The notes below the pieces were generated by a model. The model was not told the origin of the DNA and did no database searches. It saw only the letters and a program-made list of their open reading frames with translations. 64,000 bases of DNA from Ridgeia piscesae (taxonomy: Eukaryota > Annelida > Polychaeta > Sabellida > Siboglinidae), in assembly GCA_025642075.2 (NCBI GenBank), contig JAODUO010001190.1, positions 1 to 64,000 on the forward strand, in the 5' to 3' direction. The position numbers and the translations under genes were made by a program. Of the stretch, positions 19,693 to 34,177 are shown piece after piece. Each line of letters begins with the position of its first letter. Positions within the stretch are counted from its first letter, which is position 1.

Positions 19693-21899
19693 ATATAGCC
19701 AGCATTTCTGTCTAGATCCACACCTGGTGCATAGTTTGAAGACATTAGTCTGTATACTAAATCAACATCCACAGGTGTAACTGAAGTCAGTACAATGCAC
19801 ACGACTGCTTCTGATCAATTTGTACAACACAGACGGTTCAAAAATTATCTTCCTTATTCTGAATGTAAATAGAAAGATAACTGACAGATTTACAAACACG
19901 CAGTTTGCCACATCTGGTTAGGGAGGTCTCATGAGTTCATCAGTACTGACACCAACAGCATTCAACTGATGTAAAAATCTTAATGCGATTTGATAAAAAA
20001 AATTATCGTTATTAGGTGACTCAAATTGCATATCAGATTTTGTCGTTTTGGAGGGAACTTTATTTCAAATATATATCCATAAAATATGGAGGGGTATTTC
20101 TCCATAGGATGGGTAATTTTTCTATAATTGAAAGTGACCGGAGGTCATTATTCAATACATAGGCCCCTTTTCACCAGGTCAATATTCTACATGACACCAG
20201 TCACAACATCCACTATGACAACAAACATTCGCCCCCTAAAATGTTCCTCTCCACTGACAGCAGTCAGTGTATTTCCTCCTGCAATGTGTGACGTTGATTA
20301 ATCAATGCACTCATAATACAACACATTTCTTTGACTTACCCATGAACCTGTTTAAAGACGGGCAAATTGCTAAACCAATGCCAGAATACAGCCCTGACAG
20401 TGATGTCAATGTTACAGAGTGACCTGTGGCTGTAAGACCTGTGCAGAGAGAAAGCATTCGACAATGACAGTAATGCACCTCACCATTGTAGTTGATCCTT
20501 GGTTTCGTTAGGCAGATTACTAGGTGACACTCTATCTCTTCCGGTGACACGATCTTGCTACAGACCGGGCACTTGATACCTGCAACAACCAACACATTGG
20601 TGACCAGGGCTTTATGCAGGATAACATTATTGCCAGTCACACATGTTTTGGTGAACACATGGATGTTAACTGTTACGCCAGTTTACATACTTTAAAATGT
20701 GTCTGATGACCTGAAATGGACTACAAACACACATGTGACATCATTTACACTCATTTTCCAAGCATAATTAACAATATCTATGGTTTTGAAAGACTTTTTT
20801 TGCTCCTTCATTTTTTACCCGTCCACCCATATTTCTACGCGTCCAAATGACGGGTGGACAGGTATCTGCATAAAGCTAAGTTGGTGATGCATGACACTCA
20901 CTCTCTGTGTCATATTAGAACCACCAAACTTTCAGGGATTATTCTATGATCTCAAACAGGATAGTGCATTTTTTTTATAGAAATTCCTATCTTTCCTAAG
21001 TATTCACTATATACTGTTACATTAAAAAATTAACAGGATAATGTGTTTATTTTATTTATTCATGTTACTTGTCCAAATGAGAAGTAAATAAAAAATGTAC
21101 TTGTCTGTACACCTGTACTGCAATTTAGCAATTGACTCGTGCAAGGACACTTCACTTTCAAATTTGCTGGTCGATAAGCAGATTAAATGTTCTTTGCCAA
21201 ATTAAACCAGTAATTCGAATGTTGAATGTTTCTGCTTAATTTTTCATTGCAAGTACATCTGTAATTTGGTTTACTTCTAACGGGAAGAAAAGCAGCCACA
21301 ATCTGCAATGGGAAAATGGAAAATTAAGCTTGATGAAGAGCTAGCTATGTGAAATCGGATCTATCACTTCACGGAGGTCCAGATGTAGCCTTATGTCCGG
21401 TAAGCAGGTCACTATAATTTCAGTTCTATTTGAAAAGGTTATGTGAACCAATAACAATGTTAAAAACAATTGCAATATTTGATTTGATTTATTGTGAGTA
21501 CGTCATTAGTATTTAATAATTGCCTTTTACAGTATCTTTCTGAGTGGAATTGCGTTTTACACAGATAAGTCATGTTACCCAGCTGATCTTTGTACAGCTC
21601 GTTCAGGTTCGTGCGGGGAGAGGAGACAGTTGATAGAGACACCAGTCCAGGAATAATTATCAGAAAAAACAAAAAGAAGTCTAGGACCTATAATGACGCC
21701 AGCATCACTCAGGACTTTTATGTTTTAGGGGAGTAAAAAGCAAGGATTTCATAATAAATTATGGGTTTTTCAAAACTAAGCAACAATGCCACTGAGTAGT
21801 TCTAAGTAACTGCATAGTTAAACTACACACCATGTACAACTATCTATTTAAAATTTCATATATATATATATGACATGTTATATATAATATTATATATAT

Positions 21900-21942
<43 letters not shown>

Positions 21943-24900
21943 CATACCTTTTTTAAATATGCAACTATCTACTAAAACTGTCTTATGTTATCAGACAGCA
22001 TCAAGATGTGAAATCAGAGCTACCCGACACAAACACTGGAACTTTGTACCTGCCCAGCTGGCATCCTCTGAGGATGTGTACGTGTAAAAATAGACAAGTG
22101 TAAGGGTTAAAGCACTTCATCGCTCAGTCTCCCTGACATCCTGAAGTACACAGCCAGCGAGGGATGAGTGACCTGTTCTAGATACTCTACATCATCGGAG
22201 AGTGATAAACAACACTACACACGATGCTTTAGTACTAGTCTACACCCATTCACCAACCAACCAGATCTAGTAAATCAGTCTTCACCATCACATTTTTTAA
22301 CTTTACCTCATTTCCGCTGACCATTTATAGCATGCTATACGTTTTATATTTCCCACACGCAGTGGCGCCCCTGAAGAATGTCTCACAGATTAATGCAGAC
22401 AACTATTCGAATGGGTAACAAACCTAGTAGACTTTTTGCTGCCACTTAATAAATAAAAAAATTCAAATGATCTAAAACAATTTGTATGTGGGCAGGTGGG
22501 TGAGTGGTCCATTTGAAATCAATATTATTGGAATTTTCTTATGTTTACATAATTACTTTTTTTGGCTCAACTATCGACTGCAAAGAAAACTGTCACAGGT
22601 ACGTGTATAATGTGTGGGCACAGACGTATGGTGAAGTCTTGACTTTTAAATGTTTACACTGGATATCTTTTACAGTCATCATAGTGTGGTACACGTACTG
22701 CAAAGATGGCAGCTTAGGAGAACAAGGGTGTCCAGAGACAAGACAATTACAGGGATTCCCTACCGCGACCTAATTATGTCAATTCTACATCGATTTAGTT
22801 ACGCAAAACCGACCATAAGCAACATTGACTTGTCGCTGACTCGCTGTCAGCTACGACCAGCACACTGTCTAGTTGTGCATAAAGATAAAGGTACGCCAGT
22901 TCATGAAATTGGCCCCTGGCTCCTAGTGCAGACACTAAGAGCAACAGCCAGTTCATGAAATTGGCCCCTGGCTCCTAGTGCAGACACTAAGAGCAACAGC
23001 CAGTTCATGAAATTGGCCCCTGGCTCCTAGTGCAGACACTAAGAGCAACAGCCAGTTCATGAAATTGGCCCCTGGCTCCTAGTGCAGACACTAAGAGCAA
23101 ACAGCCAGTTCATGAAATTGGCCCCTGGCTCCTAGTGCAGACACTAAGAGCAAACAGCCAGTTCATGAAATTGGCCCCTGGCTCCTAGTGCAGACACTAA
23201 GAGCAACAGCCAGTTCATGAAATTGGCCCCTGGCTCCTAGTGCAGACACTAAGAGCAAACAGCCAGTTCATGAAATTGGCCCCTGGCTCCTAGTGCAGAC
23301 ACTAAGAGCAACAGCCAGTTCATGAAATTGGTCCCTGCCTCCTAGTGCAGACACTAAGAGCAAACAGCCAGTTCATGAAATTGGCCCCTGGCTCCTAGTG
23401 CAGACACTAAGAGCAAACAGCCAGTTCATGAAATTGGCCCCTGGCTCCTAGTGCAGACACTAAGAGCAACAGCCAGTTCATGAAATTGGCCCCTGGCTCC
23501 TAGTGCAGACACTAAGAGCAACAGCCAGTTCATGAAATTGGTCACTGGCTCCTAGTGCAGACACTAAGAGCAAACAGCCAGTTCATGAAATTGGCCCCTG
23601 GCTCCTAGTGCAGACACTAAGAGCAACAGCCAGTTCATGAAATTGGCCCCTGGCTCCTAGTGCAGACACTAAGAGCAAACAACCAGTTCATGAAATTGGT
23701 CACTGGCTCCTAGTGCAGACACTAAGAGCAAACAGCCAGTTCATGAAATTGGTCACTGGCTCCTAGTGCAGACACTAAGAGCAACAGCCAGTTCATGAAA
23801 TTGGCCCCTGGTTCCTAGTGCAGACACTAAGAGCAAACAGCCAGTTCATGAAATTGGCCCCTGGCTCCTAGTGCAGACACTAAGAGCAAACGGCCAGTTC
23901 ATGAAATTGGACCCTGGCTCCTAGTGCAGACACTAAGAGCAAACAGCCAGTTCATGAAATTGACCCCTGGCTCCTAGTGCAGACACTAAGAGCAAACAGC
24001 CAGTTCATGAAATTGGACCCTGGCTCCTAGTGCAGACACTAAGAGCAAACGGCCAGTTCATGAAATTGAATTGGCCCCTGGCTCCTAGTGCAGACACTAA
24101 GAGCAAACGGCCAGTTCATGAAATTGAATTGGCCCCTGGCTCCTAGTGCAGACACTAAGAGCAAACGGCCAGTTCTTGAAATTGAATTGGCCCCTGGCTC
24201 CTAGTGCAGACACTAAGAGCAAACGGCCAGTTCATGAAATTGAATTGGCCCCTGGCTCCTAGTGCAGACACTAAGAGCAAACGGCCAGTTCATGAAATTG
24301 AATTGGCCCCTGGCTCCTAGTGCAGACACTAAGAGCAAACGGCCAGTTCATGAAATTGAATTGGCCCCTGGCTCCTAGTGCAGACACTAAGAGCAAACAG
24401 CCAGTTCACGAAATTGGCCCCTGGTCCAGACACTAATAGCAAACAGCCAGTTCATGAAATTGGCCCCTGGTCCAACTAACAGCAGCAGTACCTTGTAGAA
24501 ATGCTAACCCAATATTATAAATATGTGCCGCTGGTTTCCTGTCACCTATTTAATGGCCATGAACAGTTACTAGACGAGACAGGCAGTTTGTGCTATGGTG
24601 ACTTCTGACTCTCTATCAGTGAATGATGGGTTTTTCAAAATTAACCAACAAGTGGGATCAGGCCAATGAGCAGTTCTAAGTAACTGTAGAGTTTAACTAC
24701 ACACCATAAAGCCAGCTAATGAGCACACTCTGTAATCAACACCAATTAGGATCAAAATACAATCTGATAACAAGAAGCTAGCTAGTGGCAGGGGGTCAAA
24801 TCATGGAACTGTTTTTTCTGCAGACATACAATGTACAACGCAATAAAATAAACAGAGCAACCAGTAATAATGCGACATAGCAAGTCCCTTTCTTATCACT

Positions 24901-26001
24901 GTGTAGGTTTGGTGTAAACTAAGTTGACCTCTTTTATCAAGGTTATTTCTGGGAAGTATAATAAACAGAGCAACCAGTAATAATGCGACGTAGCAACTCC
25001 CTTTCTTATCACTGTGTAGGTTTGGTGTAAACTAAGTTGACCTCTTTTATCAAGGTTATTTCTGGGAAGGTGGGAACCTTTCAGGTGCCTACAGACAAAA
25101 TCAACATGATTTCTTTGAAGTGATAATTCTTCAATAGATGTGTTACATCACATTGTTGTAGCAATTATGTTTTAGATTGTCTTACTGCACAAACCAATAT
25201 GTTTGAAGGTGAATAAAAATAAATTAAATACAAATTGGCAGTTAGTATAAGTAATGTTAAGTGTACCTTCAACACGTGTAGTGTACCACTAAGAAGTCAC
25301 ATGACTCATCACTGCACACCAGGGGTCGCTGCGACTGATTACGTAAGTAGTTAGTACCAGTTTTTACTACCCCTGGCACATTCCTGTGAGAAAATCCTCT
25401 CTTGAGCCTATGAAACTGCCCACAGGGTTGGTTTCTAGTCATGTGACAAACTTTTGCGTTTTTGTGTGATTTCAGCCACACACTGCTCATGTTACATGCA
25501 ATGTTTAGGACGTTAATGAGTGATTACATTGGGATTCCCACCACCCGTGTATCCGGGGCAACTGTTTCAACGGCTGACTCAGTAGTGACTGGTAAAGTCA
25601 ACTGCTTTAATTTTATAGTTCTGCTCCACTCACCGCCATGGTTTGTGGAGACAATGAGTCGAGACTTGCGAGGATGACACGACTAACACACAAATGCTAA
25701 CAAACTTAAGTACAAACATCGTACCAACAAAATCAAGGTTGCACATATGGCTTTACAGTTTATTTTGAAATGGAATAAAACAAATATTCCACTGCAGAAA
25801 AGGAGTGGCGAGTGATCGTACTTGATGTACTTTCTGGTAGGTTTCCAGACACTTATCAGTGTCTGTGGCAGTTCCCTTAGTTCATAAACTATTCCCGACA
25901 ACCCCCCACCCAAAGTGCTCCTCCACAATCCACATGCCATGACTAAGTGCTTCATCAGAACCTTGAACAGTCAACAAGGAAGTCCAGCAGCCACCCCACC
26001 A

Positions 26002-26045
<44 letters not shown>

Positions 26046-29000
26046 TGCACAGTTTTGCCACATCTATATCTCTCTATCTGACCAGTCTTTCCAATTAGAT
26101 CCCCACAAAGCCCGCTTCAACCAGGCCATTTATTGTGAAGTGTCAGTCACATTAGACGGGTTCTTTAGTATTTTGTTTTACACAATTATAGGTTAGTGTC
26201 AGTCTAATTAAGCATGAAATTGAACCAAACTCTGTGTTCATACTTCAACAATGGACATTGCCATTTGCTTATCGAAAATCACTCAATGGTAATGCACTAC
26301 AATTCAGTGGCCGCCAAAGTAAACAGACGTATGAGACGTGGCCATTTAAAATGTTGCTTGTTGACAACGACTGAAGCGCTCTGGAGCCAATACAACCGCT
26401 TTAGGTTGATTGTGCAGGGCCAAACTGTGTGGTGACTTAAAAAAGCACTTGTCTGATTTACCTCGAAAAGGCTATCAACTGAGGAAATTCACTAGATTTT
26501 TGAATTTGTTCACGTGAGGTTACCATTTTTACTCTTGGTATGAAATTGACATCATTTGTATCACTGTTGTTGGACTTGGTATGAGGTTGGCGTGACTGTT
26601 GTTGGACTTGGTATTAGGTTGGGGTGACTGTTGTTGGACTTGGTATGAGGTTGGCGTGACTGTTGTTGGACTTGGTATGAGGTTGGGGTGACTGTTGTTG
26701 GACTTGGTATGAGGTTGGGGTGACTGTTGTTGGACTTGGTATGAGGTTGGGGTGACTGTTGTTGGACTTGGTATGAGGTTGGCGTGACTGTTGTTGGACT
26801 TGGTATGAGGTTGGGGTGACTGTTGTTGGACTTGGTATGAGGTTGGGGTGACTGTTGTTGGACTTGGTATGAGGTTGGGGTGACTGTTGTTGGACTTGGT
26901 ATGAGGATGGGGTGACTGTTGTTGGACTTGGTATGAGGTTGGGTTGACTGTTGTTGGACTTGGTATGAGGTTGGGGTGACTGTTGTTGGACTTGGTATGA
27001 GGTTGGGGTGACTGTTGTTGGACTTGGTATGAGGTTGGGGTGACTGTTGTTGGACTTGGTATGAGGTTGGGGTGACTGTTGTTGGACTTGGTATGAGGTT
27101 GGGTTGACTGTTGTTGGACTTGGTATGAGGTTGGGTTGACTGTTGTTGGACTTGGTATGAGGTTGGGGTGACTGTTGTTGGACTTGGTATGAGGTTGGGG
27201 TGACTGTTGTTGGACTTGGTATGAGGTTGGGGTGACTGTTGTTGGACTTGGTATGAGGTTGGGGTGACTGTTGTTGGACTTGGTATGAGGTTGGGTTGAC
27301 TGTTGTTGGACTTGGTATGAGGTTGGGTTGACTGTTGTTGGACTTGGTATGAGGTTGGCGTGACTGTTGTTGGACTTGGTATTAGGTTGGGGTGACTGTT
27401 GTTGGACTTGGTATGAGGTTGGCGTGACTGTTGTTGGACTTGGTATGAGGTTGGGGTGACTGTTGTCGGACTTGGTATGAGGTTGGGGTGACTGTTGTTG
27501 GACTTGATATGAGGTTGGCGTGACTGTTGTTGGACTTGGTATTAGGTTGGGGTGACTGTTGTCGGACTTGGTATTAGGTTGGGTTGACTGTTGTTGGACT
27601 TGGTATGAGGTTGGGGTGACTGTTGTTGGACTTGGTATGAGGTTGGGTTGACTGTTGTTGGACTTGGTATGAGGTTGGCGTGACTGTTGTTGGACTTGGT
27701 ATGAGGTTGGGGTGACTGTTGTTGGACTTGGTATAAGGTTGGCGTGACTGTTGTTGGACTTGGTATGAGGTTGGGTTGACTGTTGTTGGACTTGGTATGA
27801 GGTTGGCGTGACTGTTGTTGGACTTGGTATGAGGTTGGGGTGACTGTTGTCGGACTTGGTATTAGGTTGGGTTGACTGTTGTTGGACTTGGTATGAGGTT
27901 GGCGTGACTGTTGTCGGACTTGGTATGAGGTTGGCGTGACTGTTGTCGGACTTGGTATGAGGTTGGCGTGACTGTTGTTGGACTTGGTATAAGGTTGGCG
28001 TGACTGTTGTTGGACTTGGTATAAGGTTGGCGTGACTGTTGTTGGACTTGGTATAAGGTTGGCGTGACTGTTGTTGGACTTGGTATGAGGTTGGGGTGAC
28101 TGTTGTTGGACTTGGTATAAGGTTGGCGTGACTGTTGTTGGACTTGGTATAAGGTTGGCGTGACTGTTGTTGGACTTGGTATAAGGTTGGCGTGACTGTT
28201 GTTGGACTTGGTATGAGGTTGGCGTGACTGTTGTTGGACTTGGTATGAGGTTGGCGTGACTGTTGTTGGACTTGGTATAAGGTTGGCGTGACTGTTGTTG
28301 GACTTGGTATGAGGTTGGGGTGACTGTTGTTGGACTTGGTATAAGGTTGGCGTGACTGTTGTTGGACTTGGTATGAGGTTGGGTTGACTGTTGTTGGACT
28401 TGGTATGAGGTTGGGGTGACTGTTGTTGAACTTGGTATGAGGTTGGGGTGACTGTTGTTGAACTTGGTATGAGGTTGGGTTGACTGTTGTTGGACTTGGT
28501 ATGAGGTTGGCGTGACTGTTGTTGGACTTGGTATGAGGTTGGCGTGACTGTTGTCGGACTTGGTATTAGGTTAGGGTGACTGTTGTTGGACTTGGTATGA
28601 GGTTGGGGTGACTGTTGTTGGACTTGGTATGAGGTTGGCGTGACTGTTGTTGGACTTGGTATGAGGTTGGGGTGACTGTTGTTGGACTTGGTATGAGGTT
28701 GGGGTGACTGTTGTTGGACTTGGTATGAGGTTGGGGTGACTGTTGTCGGACTTGGTATGAGGTTGGGGTGACTGTTGTTGGACTTGGTATGAGGTTGGGG
28801 TGACTGTTGTTGGACTTGGTATGAGGTTGGGTTGACTGTTGTTGGACTTGGTATGAGGTTGGGGTGACTGTTGTTGGACTTGGTATGAGGTTGGGGTGAC
28901 TGTTGTCGGACTTGGTATGAGGTTGGGTTGACTGTTGTTGGACTTGGTATGAGGTCGGGTTGACTGTTGTCGGACTTGGTATGAGGTTGGCGTGACTGTT

Positions 29001-32000
29001 GTTGGACTTGGTATGAGGTCGGGTTGACTGTTGTCGGACTTGGTATGAGGTTGGCGTGACTGTTGTCGGACTTGGTATGAGGTTGGGGTGACTGTTGTTG
29101 GACTTGGTATTAGGTTGGGGTGACTGTTGTTGGACTTGGTATGAGGTTGGCGTGACTGTTGTCGGACTTGGTATGAGGTTGGCGTGACTGTTGTCGGATC
29201 AGGTATGACAAAACATGACTGGCATAAAACATACCGGGCTGAAATCTGAGTGGTATTTGGTACAGTTGTAAGAATCTGTTAATGGAACTGTGTCATTTAT
29301 CTCAGCACATGCGGATATCACTCGTGAATGGTGCTTACATCTGTTGCTATCTAGTGTAAGAAAACACCAGCATCTGTCTACTCTTAGTCAACCATAACAA
29401 AACATCAGCATCTTGATGAGCTTGTATATTATATAATGCACAACCTCAGTATATTATATAATGCACAACCTCAGTATATTATATAATGCACAACCTCAGT
29501 ATATTATATAATGCACAACCTCAGTATATTATATAATGCACACCCTCAATGTGACACCTTCATGTGCAAGTTACTAGAAGTATCGCTGACGCGTGGCTGT
29601 ACAAACACAAATGCTCACAGCCCCTGGAAGTCAGTGGATGAACTTATATGAGCTTAATGTGACACATTTATATGGGCAAGTAACATAAAGTACTGCAGAT
29701 GCAGAGCAGTACAGACTAAATGTGTCATCATAGGTCTCCACCATAGTGAGCCAGGTTTACACACTGACGTTCAAAAATGTTCTTGTACTTATTCAGTCAC
29801 ATACAATTTACTCTTTTACCCAGTTTTCAGAGTTCAACAAGATCTGGTTAACAAGGAACTGTCAACGGTACTTATTTACAAGGGCACAATATATTGATTA
29901 CCCCATGTGTGATCATGTAAATGATTTGTCAGATTGTAAAGACAAATTCTTCATCATCTTATTGATATATCTGCTGAATACATTTAGGTGAAATTACATG
30001 CTGCCAGTGCTTACAAAAACAATGGTCAATGCACTGACAACTGTCACTGGGTAGAAAACTGGCAAATTGTAACTTTACAAATTAAACTCTTCAAGAAACA
30101 TAACATTACCCTGCCAACAGATTATATCATGAAGCCTGCTGCTATGCTTCACCAACCACACTCACTCGTTAACTTTATAAACAAAATTTCAATTTCCGCA
30201 ATTTTATTGAAACACATCAGCAAAGTCAACTATTCACTGACGCCGTTAGCATTCAGCAAGAACATACACACGAACGTAACGTAATTCTTGCCCAGCGGTG
30301 GCGGGTGCTGCTTACATAGATGGCCTTGACGAATCAATAAAGACACACTGCGTGTACTGGCACCATTCACTCCACACTGGCGCAGTAAGCGCACATTACA
30401 GTCGCAAACCACACTCTCATCACTTGTTCACCTTGTGTGCAAACACACACATATGCTGCACACGTTCACCGTCCACACCATCAGGCAGGCGTAGTAAGTC
30501 TGCACAGTCATTTCATAGATTCCATAATTTGTTCTGCAGATGGATATGACGGGGTCTCATAACTGTCAATATTTACCTATTTGTAAAATGCTACAGAACG
30601 AGTTAGGTGCAATGTGAAAGCTTATGTACTGTTAGCATAAACAAGTTGTAAATTATATTGCATAACCGACACCCATAGCAATAGTTTGGGTAAAAAATTC
30701 AAACATAATTACAATGGTTATTATTGTAAATATTTAAGAGTTTTGTATGTATCATATTACAAGACTGAACATTATAATTACACCTGTAATTAACCTACAC
30801 ACTGGGAAATCATTATGAATAGGTTCAACAGAAAATGTTGCGGAAAAAAAACTGTGTGGACAACTCCTTAGCCCAGGTAGAAAAGATCTTACATGTGGAG
30901 ATTATCCCCGAAGCCTCAGAGCAGATTCTTCTAGGTAGCTGAGAAGTATCTGGTGCATAGGTGACAGACTGCTCGACATTGCACACATGTACGCGCTTTC
31001 AGTACGTTCATTACCAATTAGCAGCGATCAAAGAGATCGGCATTGATCAACGGTGGACTCATTAACGAGATATAATCATGGTCTATCTCGCTCACACCAG
31101 GAAAGTCCTGGACGTGTCCTCGCCATCATCATCAGATTGCGTAAGAAACAACTCATGACATCTGATGGGCTTTGTAATTCCACAGCAACATGCTAAGACA
31201 CATCGAAAAATGAGATGGGCATTGATTAACGGAGGATTCACGAGGCAGGTGTAATGACAGTCTATCTGGCACACACCAGGAAAGTCCAGTACGTATACCT
31301 GTCTGTGACTCCAGACTGCGTACAAAACAACTCACGATATCTGATTGGCTCACTGAGACATCCATTGACTGTCGTCTCTGACATGAATGTAAAAACCATG
31401 CAGACACTAAGAGCAAACAGCCAGTTCATGAAATTGGCCCCTGGTCCAGACACTAAGAACAAACAGCCAGTTCATGAAATTGACACCTGGTTCAGACACT
31501 AATAGCAAACAGCCAGTTCATGAAATTGGCACCTGGTCCAGACACTAAGAGCAAACAGCCAGTTCATGAAATTGGCCCCTGGTCCAGACACTAAGAACAA
31601 ACAGCCAGTTCATGAAATTGACACCTGGTTCAGACACTAAGAACAAACAGCCAGTTCATGAAATTGGCACCTGGTCCAGACACTAAGAGCAAACAGCCAG
31701 TTCATGAAATTGGCCCCTGGTCCAGACACTAATAGCAAACAGCCAGTTCATGAAATTGGCCCCTGGTCCAGACACTAAGAGCAAACAGCCAGTTCATGAA
31801 ATTGGGCAATGGCTCCTTGTGCAGACACTAAGAGCAAACAGCCAGTTCATGAAATTGGCCCCTGGTCCAGACACTAAGAGCAAACAGCCAGTTCATGAAA
31901 TTGGCCCCTGGTCCAGACACTAATAGCAAACAGCCAGTTCATGAAATTGGCCCCTGGTCCAGACACTAATAGCAAACAGCCAGTTCATGAAATTGGCCCC

Positions 32001-34116
32001 TGGTCCAGACACTAAGAGCAAACAGCCAGTTCATGAAATTGGCACCTGGTCCAGACACTAATAGCAAACAGCCAGTTCATGAAATTGGCCCCTGGTCCAG
32101 ACACTAAGAGCAAACAGCCAGTTCATGAAATTGGCCCCTGGTTCAGACACTAATAGCAAACAGCCAGTTCATGAAATTGGCCCCTGGTCCAGACACTAAG
32201 AGCAAACAGCCAGTTCATGAAATTGGCACCTGGTCCAGACACTAATAGCAAACAGCCAGTTCATGAAATTGGCACCTGGTCCAGACACTAATAGCAAACA
32301 GCCAGTTCATGAAATTGGCCCCTGGTCCAGACACTAAGAGCAAACAGCCAGTTCATGAAATTGGCACCTGGTCCAGACACTAATAGCAAACAGCCAGTTC
32401 ATGAAATTGGCCCCTGGTCCAGACACTAAGAGCAAACAGCCAGTTCATGAAATTGGCCCCTGGTCCAGACACTAAGAGCAAACAGCCAGTTCATGAAATT
32501 GGCCCCTGGTCCAGACACTAAGAGCAAACAGCCAGTTCATGAAATTGGCCCCTGGTTCAGACACTAATATCAAACAGCCAGTTCATGAAATTGGCCCCTG
32601 GTCCAGACACTAATATCAAACAGCCAGTTCATGAAATTGGCCCCTGGTCCAACTAACAGCAGCAGTACCTTGTAGAAATGCTAACCCAATATTCTAAATA
32701 TCTGCAGCTGGTTTCCTGTCACCTATTTAATGGCCATGAACAGTTACTAGACGAGACAGGCAGTTTGTGCTATGGTGACTTCTGACTCTCTCTATCAGTG
32801 AATGGTGGTTTTTTCGCAATTAACCAACAAGTGGGGATCAGGCCAATGAGCAGTTCTAAGTAACTGTAGAGTTTAACTACACACCATAAAGCCAGCTAAT
32901 GAGCACACTCTGTAATCAACACCAATTAGGATCAAAATACAATCTGATAACAAGAAGCTAGCTAGTGGCAGGGGGTCAAATCATGGAACTGTTTTTTCTG
33001 CAGACATACAATGTACAACGCAATAAAATAAACAGAGCAACCAGTAATAATGCGACGTAGCAAGTCCCTTTCTTATCACTGTGTAGGTTTGGTGTAAACT
33101 AAGTTGACCTCTTTTATCAAGGTTATTTCTGGGAAGGTGGGAACCTTTCAGGTGCCTACAGACAAAATCAACATGATTTCTTTGAAGTGATAATTCTTCA
33201 ATAGATGTGTTGCGTCACATTGTTGTAGCAATTATATGTGTCAGTGTGTTTGTGAAAACTTTGTTTTAGATTGTCTTACTGCACAAACCAATATGTTTGA
33301 AGGTGAATAAAACAATAATTTGTCGTATTAAATACAAATTGGCAGTTAGTATAAGTAATGTTAAGTGTACCTTCAACACGTGTAGTGTACCACTAAGAAG
33401 TCACATGACTCATCACTGCACACCAGGGGTCGCTGCGACTGATTACGTAAGTAGTTAGTGCCAGTTTTTACTACCCCTGGCACATTCCTGTGAGAAAATC
33501 CTCTTTTGACATCAGCCTATGAAACTGCCCACAGGGTTGGTTTCTAGTCATGTGACAAACTTTTGGGTTTTTGTGTGATTTCAGCCACACACTGCTCATG
33601 TTACATGCAATGTTTAGGACGTTAATGAGTGATTACATTGGGATTCCCACCACTCGTGTATCCGGGGCAACTGTTTCAACTGTTCCAACGGCTGACTCAG
33701 TAGTGACTGGTAAAGTCAACTGCTTTAATTTTATAGTTCTGCTCCACTCACCGCCATGGTTTGTGGAGACAATGAGTCGAGACTTGCGAGGATGACGCGA
33801 CTAACACACAAATGCTAACAAACTTAAGTACAAACATCGTACCAACAAAATCAAGGTTGCACATATGGCTTTACAGTGTATTTTGAACTGGAATAAAACA
33901 AATATTCCAATGCAGAAATGGAGTGGCGAGTGCTCGTACTTGATGTACTTTCTGGTACGTTTCCAGACACTTATCAGTGTCTGTGGCAGTTCCCTTAGTT
34001 CATAAACTATTCCCGACAACCCCCCACCCAAAGTGCTCCTCCACAATCCACATGCCATGACTAAGTGCTACATGAGAACCTTGAACAGTCAACAAGGAAG
34101 TCCAGCAACCACCCCA

Positions 34117-34177
<61 letters not shown>

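Noticed and set aside
22905..24475. Regular ~52-bp repeats resembling a CRISPR array
   Set aside because: Units are contiguous with no unique spacers, in a spliced animal gene; this is a minisatellite.
25462..25677. 71-codon frame in U1, 74 codons in the second copy
   Set aside because: No recognisable protein; U1 evolves with indels and there is no sign of coding constraint.
29746..30284. Open frames in U2, also present in the second copy
   Set aside because: The near-identity only reflects a recent duplication; no similarity, no splice context, and the first frame differs in extent between copies.
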